32,605 bases of DNA from Anthostomella pinea. Taxonomy: Eukaryota; Ascomycota; Sordariomycetes; Xylariales; Xylariaceae. Shown in pieces: positions 20,011 to 29,719 of this stretch (position 1 is its first letter; the number at the start of each line of letters is the position of its first letter). Below the pieces are notes generated by a model that was not told where the DNA came from, searched no databases, and saw only the letters and a list, made by a program, of their open reading frames with translations. Location of the stretch: positions 1-32,605 of the forward strand of contig CAUWAG010000001.1 in the NCBI GenBank assembly GCA_963556695.1, given 5' to 3'. A program made the position numbers and the translations under genes.

Positions 20011-20624
20011 CAAAAAGTGTAAGATATAAATAAAATATTTAGTTATTTATAAAATTAGTACTTTATTCCTTAAAATCTCTAGATTATTACAAATAAAGCC
20101 TATATCAATAATTATCATTTCTGAGGATAAAAAAAAATGAATTTTTTTATCACGGAGAATAATTATGTTCGTAATGTTATATTACGTATATTTAAGAAAT
20201 ATCTTAAGGTAAGCTTCGTGCCTATATGCTTTCAGCACTTATCTTTGACTAACTTAGCTTTCCTGCCGTGCCTATACTATATAACTACTCAAGTGAAAGT
20301 AGGATAGTCCTATTTAATTTACATTAAACTAAAGACATATAAACAACAGGTAAACCAGAGATTAATAATTATGCTATTTCAATATTAATATATTAATATA
20401 CCAAGTTCCTTTCGTACATAGGTTATTCCTTATTATATTCTAATTCCCTCTAGAAGATAGAAACCATACTGTCTCACGACGTATTTAACCCAGCTCATGT
20501 AACTTTTTAATCGACGAACAGTCGTACCCTACATAGTTTCTGCATCCATGAGGATAAGTTAAGCCGACATCGAGGTGCCAAACCGCGCACTCATTTTGCA
20601 CACTCTTGCGCAAATTAGCCTGTT

Positions 20625-22322
20625 CAACTTGTTATCATAAAATTATTATTTCCATCTTTTACAAAATGGTTCAGACTATTTCTTCATTTTTTTCTTTTGT
20701 ATATTTATTGCTATTTTTATATTATTTACCACTAAATCAACCACTTACTGCAAAAGATCCAATACGACGTTTTGAAATTAACCTAGATTTTTCTACATTA
20801 GAATCAAGATGTCCTCTAAATACTACTGAAGATAATCCTTTAAACGCTGAATCTATATTTTTTAATCCTCCTTTTCATTTTAATTTATATACAGCTCTAT
20901 CAGCTCTATAACGTCTAGTTAATCTACCTTTAACTATTAATCTAGCACCCCCCATATTTTTATATTTTATATTATCAAGTATAATATCCCGTATTTTTAA
21001 GTAAGAAGCTTTATTTGAAGATACATCTAAATTTCCTTTGCCTTCGGGACTGAAAGAACTTAAAGTAGTTTTATTATGTAAATTATATAATAATTTATTT
21101 AAACTATCTTTAAATAAATCTTCACTATTAATTATTGAACTTACATTAAGATTTTTATATTTATTATCCACTAATTCTAAATCCACATTTTTTTCTACTC
21201 TACCTCTTTCTATAATTGTATTTACTTTAGGTAAGACTACTTTACTTAATAAAGCGTTTATCTTTCAAATTGGACTAGTTTTTTCTTTTTTTATTTTTGA
21301 TGTTAAAATTTCAGTAAATATATCTCCATTATATGCTACAGATTTTATATTTACTATATTAAATTCTACCTTTTTACCGTAGTATTTACTTATTAGTTGG
21401 CTTAATTTATATAAAAATTTTTCCTCAAACTTGTACTTATTTAAACTTAATCTTAATCTATATCTTCTAATAACTGAGAATATCTTATATAATTTAATAG
21501 CTAAACGTTTCATTCGAATATATAAAATACTATCTACTTTTCTAAAGTCATCTTTTACTTTATAATTTGCGAATTTTCATAAAATACTTGAATTAATAAA
21601 ATTTTGATTATTTATTATTCAAGGTAAAGATAGTCATTTTATTAATTTATTTTTATTTACTAATAATGCCATAAGTTTAATAAATATTCTTTTTAACCTT
21701 CTTATTTTTTTTAATAAAGTCAATTTTTCTCTATTATAAACATAAATTGTAATTATAGCTTTAGAATTTGTATGTTTTATTTCTGCCTTACTTACAAAAA
21801 TTTTATTTAGAGATCTACGTATTTTTTTACGTGAAATATACTTATGTTCTATAAATTTATGATTAAAATACATATTAAAATAACTTTTTATTAAAGAATT
21901 TATATTTAAATCATAAACAGGGTAATTAATTGTATTATTAAAATTATAGTTATAAACACTATTTTTTCATTCTTTAGCTACAGGAGGAAGGTATTTCGTT
22001 TTACCTATATCATTAACTGATATCTTAAAAGGCACTAATTTATAATTACTATTTAATTTTTGGGTAAAAAGATAAGGACTTATATTATTATTACTTTTTT
22101 TGTGCAAATATTTTTTTTTTACCAAATTTTTTATATACATAGTTTAAAAAATGTTGGGAGTTAATAAGGATTATTCTTTATAGAACTCACCTTTAGTCGT
22201 TGAACGATTTTATCTTAAGATAAACTTCGCTTCAAATTTACTTACTTACCGCTCCGCGACGAAGTAATTTTTGAAATTAACCCAATTTAATTACAATGAT
22301 TTTTAAACATTGAAGGACAAAC
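20625..22322 (-). other. group I intron in rnl carrying rps3
   Basis: A 1698-bp intron inserted after GGGAT and before AACAGGCT, which is site 2449 in E. coli 23S numbering, the classic Pezizomycotina rps3 intron site. It starts GTTTGTCC and ends in G, with T as the last exon base, as group I splicing needs. Most of it is rps3 (20722-22140). The 5' part contains a GC-rich stem (ACCGCTCCGCGACG near 22248-22262) related in sequence to the dispersed GC elements. Confidence 0.95.
20722..22140 (-). CDS. rps3: ribosomal protein S3, intron-encoded
   Basis: A single code-4 frame of 472 residues, start ATG at 22138-22140 (MYIKNLVKKKYLHKKSNNN), stop TAA. It lies within the rnl intron, where fungal mitochondrial S3 is found in Pezizomycotina. 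The protein is strongly basic. The C-terminal S3 domain is seen as NMGGARLIVKGRLTRRYRADRAVYKLKWKGG, a KH-type S3 signature region, and the end reads RRIGSFAVSGWFSGK. The middle (ERGRVEKNVDLELVDNKYKN) is hydrophilic and variable. Four or more TGA codons encode Trp. It should help to assemble the mitochondrial small subunit. No endonuclease is fused to it. Confidence 0.95.
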
Positions 22323-25003
22323 ATCCCTAGCGTAGCTTTTCCAATAATCCAAGACCTTTCCTTTTTGTGTCTCGTGATCCTATGCCCCGCTTACGCGACT
22401 GTAAGACTTGTTGGTGGTCAAACAGTAAGGCAGGATTAAGCCATTAAACTTGATAAGTATTATACATAACCATTACACATGCGCTCTAATAAAAAAATAT
22501 TCTTTTTTATAAGCCGTGCAATAGCTAATAAAATATTAGATTAAATCATAATATTTTAACTACGACTAATTTCACCATAATCAAAATCCTACCTGACCGA
22601 TAAAAATTGCTCCTCATTAAAGTTTTGTAAATCCATACTAAATTAGTATTTAGATACAAATAAGCAATAATTATTAGACACAAGCTTGCGCTGTGTCTAG
22701 GCTTGTACATCTATACATAAATAAGATAGAATATAGCATATTGCTATCTACTATTACAAACAAAAAATTACATTTAAAATTTTATTTAGTGATACATCCG
22801 TTTTTAAACAGACATAAAACATAATTGGACACTCCCATTTACTCTTTGTGGGGTCTGTGCCCCGCATAAACTGTCTCCTAGCAATTTTTCCTTTCTAAGG
22901 TTACTTTCTCTTTTACAAGAAGAGGGTTAATTAACCCATACAATACGATCCCCAAATAAAGGTATTACATTTGTATCTTATCAATTACCTTATTTACTAA
23001 AATTTGTCCCCAACCATACCTAATAATTAGTAACAGTAAAGCTGCATAGGGTCTTCTCGTCTAACTAGAGGTAAACTGTATCTGCACAGTTATGCCAATT
23101 TCACTGAGTCAATCATAGAGACAGCTGTTGTATCGTTACATCATTCATGCAAAGACTGCATTTAACAGTCAAGGTATTCCGCTACCTTAGGACCCTCACG
23201 TTAAGGCCGCCATTAACCGGGGGTTCCTACAGTACCAAACCTTTTAAAGTTAGTTATTTTCGTTAGCCAGCCGGCACCGGGCAGAAATCACACTCTATAC
23301 TTAGACTTTAAGTCTTTATGCAAAGTGCTTTGTTTTAATTAAACAGTCGTACAACACTATTTCATGCTTCTTCCTTCTTACCTGAGATTATCAGGACAAA
23401 TGAGCCCTCCTTATCCCTAAGTTACGGTAGTCAATTTGCCGAGTTCCTTTATGATTGTTAGCTCATTTACGCCTTCGTATTCTACACTAGCTTACTTGTC
23501 ACAGTTTCTAGGTACGGTTATTTTTTCATCAATATTAACTCATCTTTTTAGTTTGTTGTATAATATTAATATATTACTTATTTTTTCCAGCACACTTTTC
23601 ACTTTAAAAATGTTGTCCTTTAAGTAATAAGATTTTCTCATCGTTTCAACCTTTGGGATTGTAAACTTAGAGGCCGTTACTTTAAATAAACCATAAGCTT
23701 TAGGCGAGCGCTCGATTAGAAATTAATCCAACCGAACTTCTTTTTTGTTACTCATGTCACCATTCTCTCTTGAGTATACTGAGGGTAAAGTATTTTATAT
23801 TTTACTTTAACACCGTCACATCTATTAAAAAAATAATAAAAATGTTGCAGGTTTACTCAATGTTCTGCTACCCCAGTAAATGACAATAATAAATTTATTA
23901 TTATCAATTATGGACAAGGTATCGGTATATTATTTAGATCCGTTAAATTTTAGATGCCTTTAAAAATTAACAAGCGCTCTGTTACGAGATCTTCGAATTA
24001 TGGCTGCTTCTAAGCCCATCTCCTTGTCGACTTGAATAAAAACTTTCTTAATTTCACTTAATAATAATTTCGGAACCTTAACTCTTGTTCTGGGCTGTTT
24101 CCCTTTTGACATACAACCTTATCATTCTATGTCTGATAATTCAAGATTCATCTTTGCCATTCCGAGTCTACATACTCACCGATAAAGTCTCTACGACCCC
24201 CCGATATGTACAAACTAAAATGTAGATTTATTTAAAAGTCTATTACAACTTTTAAACAAATTTTAAACATCTTGCCTGAGATTAAGTTCTGTACCTGCTA
24301 AGATGTTACTTAAATTGCCTACTATTATAGGTTTCGCAGAAAACCAGCTATCTAGGTCAGTTTTGTCTTTCACTATACTTACCATAGTTCTTCGGATATC
24401 TTTGCTACGATAACCCGTTCGGACTTTTATAATCCTGACTATAGTAAGATCACCTAGCTTCGGGTCTAACTTTAGACACTAATTCATTTTTGATCATCGG
24501 TTTAACTACGCAAATTGCTCGCATCTAATGTTAACTTGGTGACCCATTATGCAAAAGGTACGCTCTTGCCTTAGCTCGAGCTGCTTATAAAACTACTATT
24601 TCAACCCGTTCCCTCACGGTACTTATTCACTGTCGCTTATGTATTATATTTAGCCTTAGAGGAAGGTTCCCCTTAATATTTAAACAGATTTGTGCCCATT
24701 TTACTTATTAATATACTATGTTTAGTATATAGGCTACTCTACTTTCATTCACACTAATTGTAGAATCTCGTTTGATTTCTTTTCCTGAAGCTACTAAGAT
24801 ATTTCAATTCGCCTTCGTTTATTATTTAATTTCTCTAAGAGTTTATATGTATATTTATTAGTACATAACTTTTTTAATATTTTATCGCTCTTTAATACAT
24901 AGCTCCTTACAGGGATCCCTAATAGTCTCTTTGTATACTTATTTATATATAATATAAATATTTTTCTATATCTAGTACACTATATCACTATAAATTTGGG
25001 GTT

Positions 25004-25076
25004 TCGGATTATTACGATTCGAACGTAACTAGTTCCCAACCCAAATGAGACGCCTAACCTACCCGGCCCTAATCCG
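25004..25076 (-). tRNA. trnP(ugg): tRNA-Pro (UGG)
   Basis: Acceptor CGGATTA with TAATCCG; anticodon stem TCTCA with TGGGA, loop TTTGGGT giving UGG. It directly precedes rnl, the conserved position. Confidence 0.95.
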
Positions 25077-25228
25077 TATATATATATATCCTTTATATAT
25101 TAATTATTAATATAATTTTATATTATGTATTTATTTTTGAATAAAGATAAATCTTATTCTATTAAATACTTTATTCCTAATTTTAATATAGATATATTAA
25201 ATTGTCAAATTTACTTATGAATTTAATT
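25077..25228. repeat. spacer with short direct repeat
   Basis: The string GTATTTATTTTTGAATAAAG near 25123-25143 recurs near 25387-25406, followed in both by TCTATTAAA-like sequence. The two copies flank trnS(uga). No gene is seen in the spacer itself. Confidence 0.6.
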
Positions 25229-25315
25229 CAGAGAATATCCGATTCGAACGGATGTGACCTATTTAGGCCAAATAAGACTCAAGCTTACCATCTTAAACCA
25301 CTCGATCAATTCTCT
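25229..25315 (-). tRNA. trnS(uga): tRNA-Ser (UGA)
   Basis: A class II tRNA with long variable arm; acceptor AGAGAAT with ATTCTCT, anticodon stem GTAAG with CTTAT, loop CTTGAGT giving UGA. Confidence 0.95.
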
Positions 25316-25320
25316 TTACA

Positions 25321-25352
25321 TTTTTTTTTATTGTTATAATTATTGCACCTAC
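25321..25352 (-). pseudogene. nad6 3'-end remnant
   Basis: The minus strand encodes VGAIIITIKK, matching the nad6 terminus VGAIVITIKQ; at the base level the stretch TTTATTGTTATAA(t/c)TAT(t/c)GCACC differs from 28398-28421 at only two sites. It lies about 660 bases from the nad6 5' fragment at 25962-26012, close to the length of an intact nad6. The match is short, so it is likely rather than certain. Confidence 0.5.
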
Positions 25353-25464
25353 TTAATATATATACTATTTGTTATAATTTTTATTAGGTATTTATTTTTG
25401 AATAAAGCTATAGCTCTATTAAACTAAGTTATTTATAGGGTTATTCTGAACTCAATAATTATTA

Positions 25465-25671
25465 TTAAGATCAATCCCCATGCTGGGGGAAAGTAGCCCC
25501 AGTCATTGCCCTTATGAGGTAAATTATATGTAATATATTTATCAGGGTTGTAATTAGTATAATAAAAATTATTAGGGTTAGCTTAAAATCCTGGAACTTC
25601 ACCAGAATTCTTACTGCTGTGGCTATTCCTTCAGGATAAGCACGTGAACATAATATTTTTGGACTAAACAT
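25465..25671 (-). CDS. orf68, one helix, unknown
   Basis: 68 residues, start ATG at 25669-25671, one TGA read as Trp near the end, stop TAA. The N-terminus is polar (MFSPKILCSRAYPEGIATAV), residues about 32-53 are strongly hydrophobic (LTLIIFIILITTLINILHII), and the tail reads RAMTGATFPQHGDWS. No family is recognised. It lies between the two nad6-derived fragments, where the rest of the nad6 copy would be expected, but its sequence does not match nad6. It may be a real small membrane protein or part of the inserted material. Confidence 0.35.
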
Positions 25672-25754
25672 TTTCGGATGTTTTATCTAATCAAGTTTAA
25701 CAAGAACCATCGTTATTCTCAGTACTAGCTACTGTAGATCTAAATTTGCCATAG

Positions 25755-25940
25755 TTATAATTTAACTCCTCCCCCTTGTGGTCGATATCTATCAATATAA
25801 AGTATATATGCTATAACTATACTAAGAAATACTATTAAAAATAATATTAAATATAACACGAAATTTTCACTATTTAACGTTGAATTAATTATACTATTAA
25901 CTAATGTTAAATATTTTATTAATATAATTATAAAAAAGTG
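25755..25940 (-). CDS. possible 61-codon ORF in the nad6 fragment frame
   Basis: A stop-to-stop frame without ATG: NSTLNSENF, then the hydrophobic YLILFLIVFLSIVIAYIL, then DRYRPQGGGVKL and TAA. It is in the same frame as the nad6 5' fragment at 26012, separated from it by two TAG codons (25950-25952 and 25941-25943). The end resembles the other helix-plus-tail ORFs. It may be a chimeric relic of nad6 duplication. Confidence 0.25.
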   Translation of the reverse strand, partial: HFFIIILIKYLTLVNSIINSTLNSENFVLYLILFLIVFLSIVIAYILYIDRYRPQGGGVKL

Positions 25941-25961
25941 CTATACTTTCTAATATATATA

Positions 25962-26012
25962 TGTTCTATAACTATTTGTATAGGTTTCGTATATAATAAA
26001 TAAATTATTCAT
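25962..26012 (-). pseudogene. nad6 5' fragment
   Basis: The first 17 codons of nad6 (MNNLFIIYETYTN, then SYRT where the true gene has GYRT) are repeated here, followed within a few codons by TAG. It is the left end of the 265-bp duplication 25962-26226, whose partner is 28987-29251, offset exactly 3025 bases. Confidence 0.9.
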
Positions 26013-26053
26013 ATTTATATTTAAGTTTGTTTGCCTTCGTAAAGGATAAATTA

Positions 26054-26124
26054 CAAGAGTACTCAGACTCGAACTGAGAAATTGGAGGTTGAAGCTCCCT
26101 ATTTTACCATTAAACTATACTCTT
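26054..26124 (-). tRNA. trnW(uca): tRNA-Trp (UCA), second copy
   Basis: Identical to 29079-29149: acceptor AAGAGTA with TACTCTT, anticodon loop CTTCAAC giving UCA, able to read both UGA and UGG as needed under code 4. It is the copy in the decaying duplicate, but shows no damage itself. Confidence 0.9.
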
Positions 26125-26140
26125 AAAAAAGCATATTTTT

Positions 26141-26222
26141 CGGAAAAGAGATGATTCGAACACCCATGTGTAATTAACACAATATTTAGCCAATATTTTA
26201 CCCTACCTATAACAACTTTTCC
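26141..26222 (-). pseudogene. tRNA-Ser (GCU), degenerating copy
   Basis: A copy of 29166-29247. The anticodon loop here reads TGGCTAA, so the near-universal T at position 33 has become G, and the T stem has a G-C to G-T change. The other copy keeps TTGCTAA and a paired T stem. Likely non-functional or impaired. Confidence 0.75.
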
Positions 26223-26227
26223 TTCAC

Positions 26228-26299
26228 TAATTCTTTCAAGACTTGAACTTGAATATCATTCTTATCAAAAATGCATTTTACCTGTTAAACTAAAGAATC
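26228..26299 (-). tRNA. trnI(gau): tRNA-Ile (GAU)
   Basis: Acceptor GATTCTT with AAGAATT; anticodon stem CATTT with GAATG, loop TTGATAA giving GAU. Confidence 0.94.
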
Positions 26300-26477
26300 T
26301 TATATTTATATTATATAAAAAAAAAATTTTTTTTAATATATATTACTTTCCTTAAACACATATAGAAATACATTTAACCAGATCATATTAAGGATTAATT
26401 TAATATTAATCCTTCTCTTACTAAACTTGACATTCCATGGCCTATATTTACAAGATCTGTTTGACTAGTTAAAAGGG

Positions 26478-26780
26478 TTATGTATTTACAGTTAAATTAT
26501 TATTAGTGGCGTCTTGATATAAATTTATTCTAGTTAGATTGTAACTAACCCCTTCGCTTACTTTACCGGAGGTCAGAAGTAAACATAGGATAATAATACT
26601 CCCTTCATTAGTTTTAAAATATAATTCTTTAGTACCATGCGTTAAAGGATTGTATAGTACATATACGGAACACCTTTTCACGTATATTTTAGTATAATTT
26701 ATACTAAAAAATTTAGTATTGTAGCATTTAATATTAATATTAATGATTCTCAGTTTATATAAGATCCAGGAAAGAATCAA
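26478..26780 (-). CDS. possible 100-codon ORF overlapping orf124
   Basis: An open frame beginning at TTG right after a TAG, ending TVNT and TAA. It has mixed composition with a hydrophobic patch SIIILCLLLTSG and no recognised motif. Its first 82 bases overlap the 3' end of orf124 in another frame. It may be a separate decayed gene or the continuation of orf124 after a frameshift; without an ATG, support is weak. Confidence 0.25.
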   Translation of the reverse strand: MILSWILYKLRIININIKCYNTKFFSINYTKIYVKRCSVYVLYNPLTHGTKELYFKTNEGSIIILCLLLTSGKVSEGVSYNLTRINLYQDATNNNLTVNT

Positions 26781-27073
26781 CTAAGTAATAAACAAACATT
26801 TATTAAAAATGTTCGCGTAAAAACTAATAAAAGTCATCTTAAGACTAAATATAATAAAAAGCATTTTATTTTATTAAAATTTAAATATAAATTTAATAAT
26901 TTCTTACTTCATATTTTAGAAGTTAAACCTAATACTATTAGAATAAAGCCCACTAAAATTACAAAATTTATAGTATCTAATTTACATAATATAAACCCAG
27001 ATAAAATAAGGTAAAAACTATTAATTAAAAATATTCCATAATTTATGTAATTATTTAAATTTATGGTAACCAT
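26699..27073 (-). CDS. orf124, multi-helix membrane protein, code 4 only
   Basis: A 124-residue frame from ATG (27071-27073, MVTINLNNYINYGIFLINSF) to TAA, with four TGA codons read as Trp, so the standard code hides it. Hydrophobic segments lie at about residues 13-30 (GIFLINSFYLILSGFILC), 36-51 (INFVILVGFILIVLGL) and 70-95 (KCFLLYLVLRWLLLVFTRTF); a fourth short stretch precedes the stop. Basic residues cluster between helices (SKIWSKKLLNLYLNFNKIK). It lies between cox3 and trnI, an interval empty of genes in most relatives. No family recognised. An intact ATG-to-stop frame using Trp codons supports a real or recently lost gene. Confidence 0.5.
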
Positions 27074-27162
27074 AAATTTGAATAATTAAGGTATTATAAA
27101 TAATAACATTCTAATTATAATACTTAATAAATTTATATGAGTAATACTCTACATTTGTATTA

Positions 27163-27309
27163 TTAAGTATAAAAACTATAACATAATATATTTATTAATG
27201 ACGTAGCTCATTTTTGTATTCCACCTATACTAGTAAAGGCTACAATTAAACAACCACTACTAAAGCATAATGTATTATTATAAGGTATTTTTGTTGAATC
27301 AATATTTAA
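27163..27309 (-). CDS. possible 48-codon ORF downstream of cox3
   Basis: A stop-to-stop frame lacking ATG, with the readable text LCFSSGCLIVAFTSIGGIQK, then WATSLINILCYSFYT, one TGA as Trp. It could be a fragment of the same insert as orf124. Short enough to be chance. Confidence 0.15.
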
Positions 27310-27390
27310 TTAGATTGTAATATTACTTTATTTTTATGTAAAGGCATAGGTGTTTTAAATAATTATGGGATTTAAATTTAATATTCTTCA

Positions 27391-28200
27391 TTAAGATCCT
27401 CAGTAATACACAGATACATATAAAAAAAGTCATACCACATCAACAAAGTGTCAGTATAAAATTCCACCCTCAAAACCCAAATGATGATTGTCTGTTAGAT
27501 GGTATGCAAATATTCTTCATAAAGCTACCGCTAAAAAAGCAGTTCCTACCATTACGTGTAATCCATGAAACCCTGTTGCAAAAAAAAAACATGTACCAAA
27601 AGCACCATCACTAATAGTGAAAGATGATACACTATATTCTATTCCTTGAAAACCAGTAAAAATAACCGCTAATATTATAGTAGCAATAGAACCATATAAA
27701 GCTCCACTTCTTTTACCTTGAATTAAAGAATGATGAGCATATGTAACTGTTGCACCACTTGATAATAATAGTACTGTATTAAGTAAAGGTAATTCAAAAG
27801 GATTAACAGGTTCAATACCTATAGGAGGTCATTGAGCCCCTAATTCCACAGTAGGAGTTAAAGCACTATGAAAGAATGCTCAAAATATAGCCATGAAGAA
27901 TAAAGCTTCAGAAACTATAAATAAAATAACCCCTAAATTTAGTCCTTTTTGTACTGCTAAAGTATGATTACCTAAAAAAGTTCCCTCGCTAATTATATCA
28001 CGAAATCAAAAGGACATAGCAAAAACTAGCATTATAAGAGCTAAAAAATATATATTATATGCATTACTAAAACTATGCATAGATAATGCTCCACTAGTAG
28101 CTAAACTAAACAAACTAATACTTGTATATAATGGTCAAGGTGAAGGAGACACTAAATGAAAAGGATGATTTTGAAAATTACTTCTTACTATTTCAGTCAT
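27391..28200 (-). CDS. cox3: cytochrome c oxidase subunit 3
   Basis: 269 residues, start ATG at 28198-28200 ([20 protein letters not shown]), stop TAA after YYWGS. Cox3 is the seven-helix core subunit of complex IV that stabilises the active site. Visible family motifs are [56 protein letters not shown] and the C-terminal [19 protein letters not shown]. Length is normal; no intron. In Hypocreales cox3 usually precedes nad6, but here it follows nad6 and trnV. Confidence 0.98.
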
Positions 28201-28308
28201 TTACCTTTCTTAATTAATAAGTTAAAAACATACAAAGTATATAATTATTAAATAAATTATATTATTTAATAATTTATTAAGAAATAAAATCCCATATTTT
28301 ATACTCTT

Positions 28309-28380
28309 TAAGAAATAGGTGACTTGAACACCCAACCTTCCGTGTGTAAAACGGTTGCTCTACCATTGAGCTAATTTCTT
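28309..28380 (-). tRNA. trnV(uac): tRNA-Val (UAC)
   Basis: Acceptor AAGAAAT with ATTTCTT; anticodon loop TTTACAC on CCGT/ACGG gives UAC. It lies just after nad6, as in relatives. Confidence 0.95.
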
Positions 28381-28386
28381 TTATAT

Positions 28387-29037
28387 TTAATTTCTTTGTT
28401 TTATTGTTATAACTATCGCACCAACCATAGCTAATAATAGTATAAAACTAGCCAATATTAACCACATATTATAATTAGTATACATAATATTCCCTATACT
28501 AGTTATATGACTATTTTCTATTAAATTACCATCTCATATTTTACTGGTTACAAAATGTATATCATCACTATATGTATTCAAATTCACTTTTTTATTATAT
28601 TGATTTAAAGAAATATTATATAAAATATTATTTAAATTAGAATAATTATTTAAAATAGCAATATTATAAGGCAATAATTGGAATATAGGATAGTTAAAAG
28701 ATATAGCAATAGCTATAGCTAAAGGTATACTATTACTAGTATTACTTTGTAATTCACTTATTCTAATATTTATTAACATTAAAATAAATAAAAACAATAT
28801 AGATACAGCACCTATATAAACTATTAAATAAGATAAACCTATAAAACTTAAACCTAACATTATTAAATAACAAGAAATACTCGCAAATAAACCTATTAAA
28901 AATAATACTGAAACAATAGGATTTTTACTAATAATAACAAGTATACCACATAAAATTGCCAATAATGATATAATATCCAATATATCTGTTCTATAACCAT
29001 TTGTATAGGTTTCGTATATAATAAATAAATTATTCAT
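28387..29037 (-). CDS. nad6: NADH dehydrogenase subunit 6
   Basis: 216 residues, start ATG at 29035-29037, stop TAA, one TGA as Trp in KIWDGNL. Nad6 (NuoJ homologue) is a membrane-arm complex I subunit. The conserved third helix reads LIVYIGAVSILFLFILML, with the family's YxGAVxxLFxF motif; the middle loop is long and polar, and the final helix is LILASFILLLAMVGAIVIT. Its 5' end is part of the 265-bp duplication copied at 25962-26226. It lies upstream of cox3 rather than downstream. Confidence 0.97.
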
Positions 29038-29078
29038 ATTTATATTTAAGTTTGTTTGCCTTCGTAAAGGATAAATTA

Positions 29079-29149
29079 CAAGAGTACTCAGACTCGAACT
29101 GAGAAATTGGAGGTTGAAGCTCCCTATTTTACCATTAAACTATACTCTT
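29079..29149 (-). tRNA. trnW(uca): tRNA-Trp (UCA)
   Basis: Acceptor AAGAGTA with TACTCTT, anticodon loop CTTCAAC giving UCA, T loop TTCGAGT. It reads UGA and UGG. It lies just upstream of nad6. Confidence 0.95.
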
Positions 29150-29165
29150 AAAAAAGCATATTTTT

Positions 29166-29247
29166 CGGAAAAGAGGTGATTCGAACACCCATGTGTAATT
29201 AACACAATATTTAGCAAATATCTTACCCTACCTATAGCAACTTTTCC
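29166..29247 (-). tRNA. trnS(gcu): tRNA-Ser (GCU)
   Basis: A class II tRNA; anticodon stem GATAT with ATATT, loop TTGCTAA giving GCU, and an intact T stem (GGGTG with CACCT). It is the likely functional copy of the duplicated pair. Confidence 0.94.
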
Positions 29248-29255
29248 TTCATTTT

Positions 29256-29328
29256 CGAATTAGAACGGCCTCGAACCGATATCTACCCTCGTGACAGGAG
29301 GGTCCTTTACCAATTAAGCTACTAATTC
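29256..29328 (-). tRNA. trnD(guc): tRNA-Asp (GUC)
   Basis: Acceptor GAATTAG with CTAATTC; anticodon stem CCCTC with GAGGG, loop CTGTCAC giving GUC. Confidence 0.95.
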
Positions 29329-29419
29329 TTATATTTCAGCAGAGATTTCAAGATGAATCTATATTATAAATTTATAATTATTTTTAAGCTGAAATGTTCA
29401 TAATCTAAATGGATAATAT

Positions 29420-29490
29420 TACGACCAGTCGGAATCGAACCGACACACTCTGTTTGGAAGACAGTAATCCTACCGTTAAATGATGGTCGC
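29420..29490 (-). tRNA. trnG(ucc): tRNA-Gly (UCC)
   Basis: Acceptor GCGACCA with TGGTCGT; anticodon stem CTGT with ACAG, loop CTTCCAA giving UCC. Confidence 0.95.
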
Positions 29491-29546
29491 TTATATTTAT
29501 TAAATTCTTAATACTTTTTATTAATAAAAAACTACTTAAGTTTATT

Positions 29547-29618
29547 TAGGATATACGAGAATCGAACTCACATAATGATGATTAAAAGTCATATGCATTA
29601 CCGTTATGCTAATATCCC
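29547..29618 (-). tRNA. trnK(uuu): tRNA-Lys (UUU)
   Basis: Acceptor GGGATAT with ATATCCT; anticodon stem ATGA with TCAT, loop CTTTTAA giving UUU. In Hypocreales it usually sits in the cluster downstream of rnl; here it is between rns and nad6. Confidence 0.93.
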
Positions 29619-29641
29619 TTTAATCTCGTATATCTTTATTA

Positions 29642-29712
29642 CGCCCCTAAGATGAATCGAACATCTATCATAATATTAACAGTATCAAGCTCTACCATTG
29701 AGCTATAGAGAC
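29642..29712 (-). tRNA. trnN(guu): tRNA-Asn (GUU)
   Basis: Acceptor GTCTCTA with TAGGGGC; anticodon stem TGATA with TATTA, loop CTGTTAA giving GUU. Confidence 0.94.
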
Positions 29713-29719
29713 TTATCCT

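Larger units (their letters stand above)
20085..24990 (-). rRNA. rnl: large subunit ribosomal RNA (two exons)
   Basis: Mitochondrial 23S-type rRNA, split by one group I intron (exon 1 about 22323-24990, exon 2 about 20085-20624). Conserved blocks are clear on the minus strand: ACGCTAGGGAT joined to AACAGGCT across the intron (peptidyl-transferase loop), GGTTTGGCACCTCGATGTCG, and near the 3' end GATAAGTGCTGAAAGCAT. Mature length would be about 3.2 kb. The 5' end lies close to trnP and the 3' end just before trnT; both ends are approximate, since they are judged only by sequence landmarks. Confidence 0.95.
25962..26226. repeat. 265-bp duplication, decaying copy
   Basis: It matches 28987-29251 in the same orientation with a handful of substitutions. 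It includes the nad6 start, trnW and trnS(gcu). Homology stops abruptly on both sides. Confidence 0.95.
28987..29251. repeat. 265-bp duplication, functional copy
   Basis: It covers the first 17 codons of nad6, trnW and trnS(gcu), and is the better preserved partner of 25962-26226. Confidence 0.95.

Noticed and set aside
20606..21382. Plus-strand frames over rps3 and the rnl intron
   Set aside because: They are antisense shadows of rps3, which is clear on the minus strand under code 4.
23436..23627. Plus-strand 63-codon ORF in rnl
   Set aside because: It lies within conserved rRNA sequence and is a chance frame.
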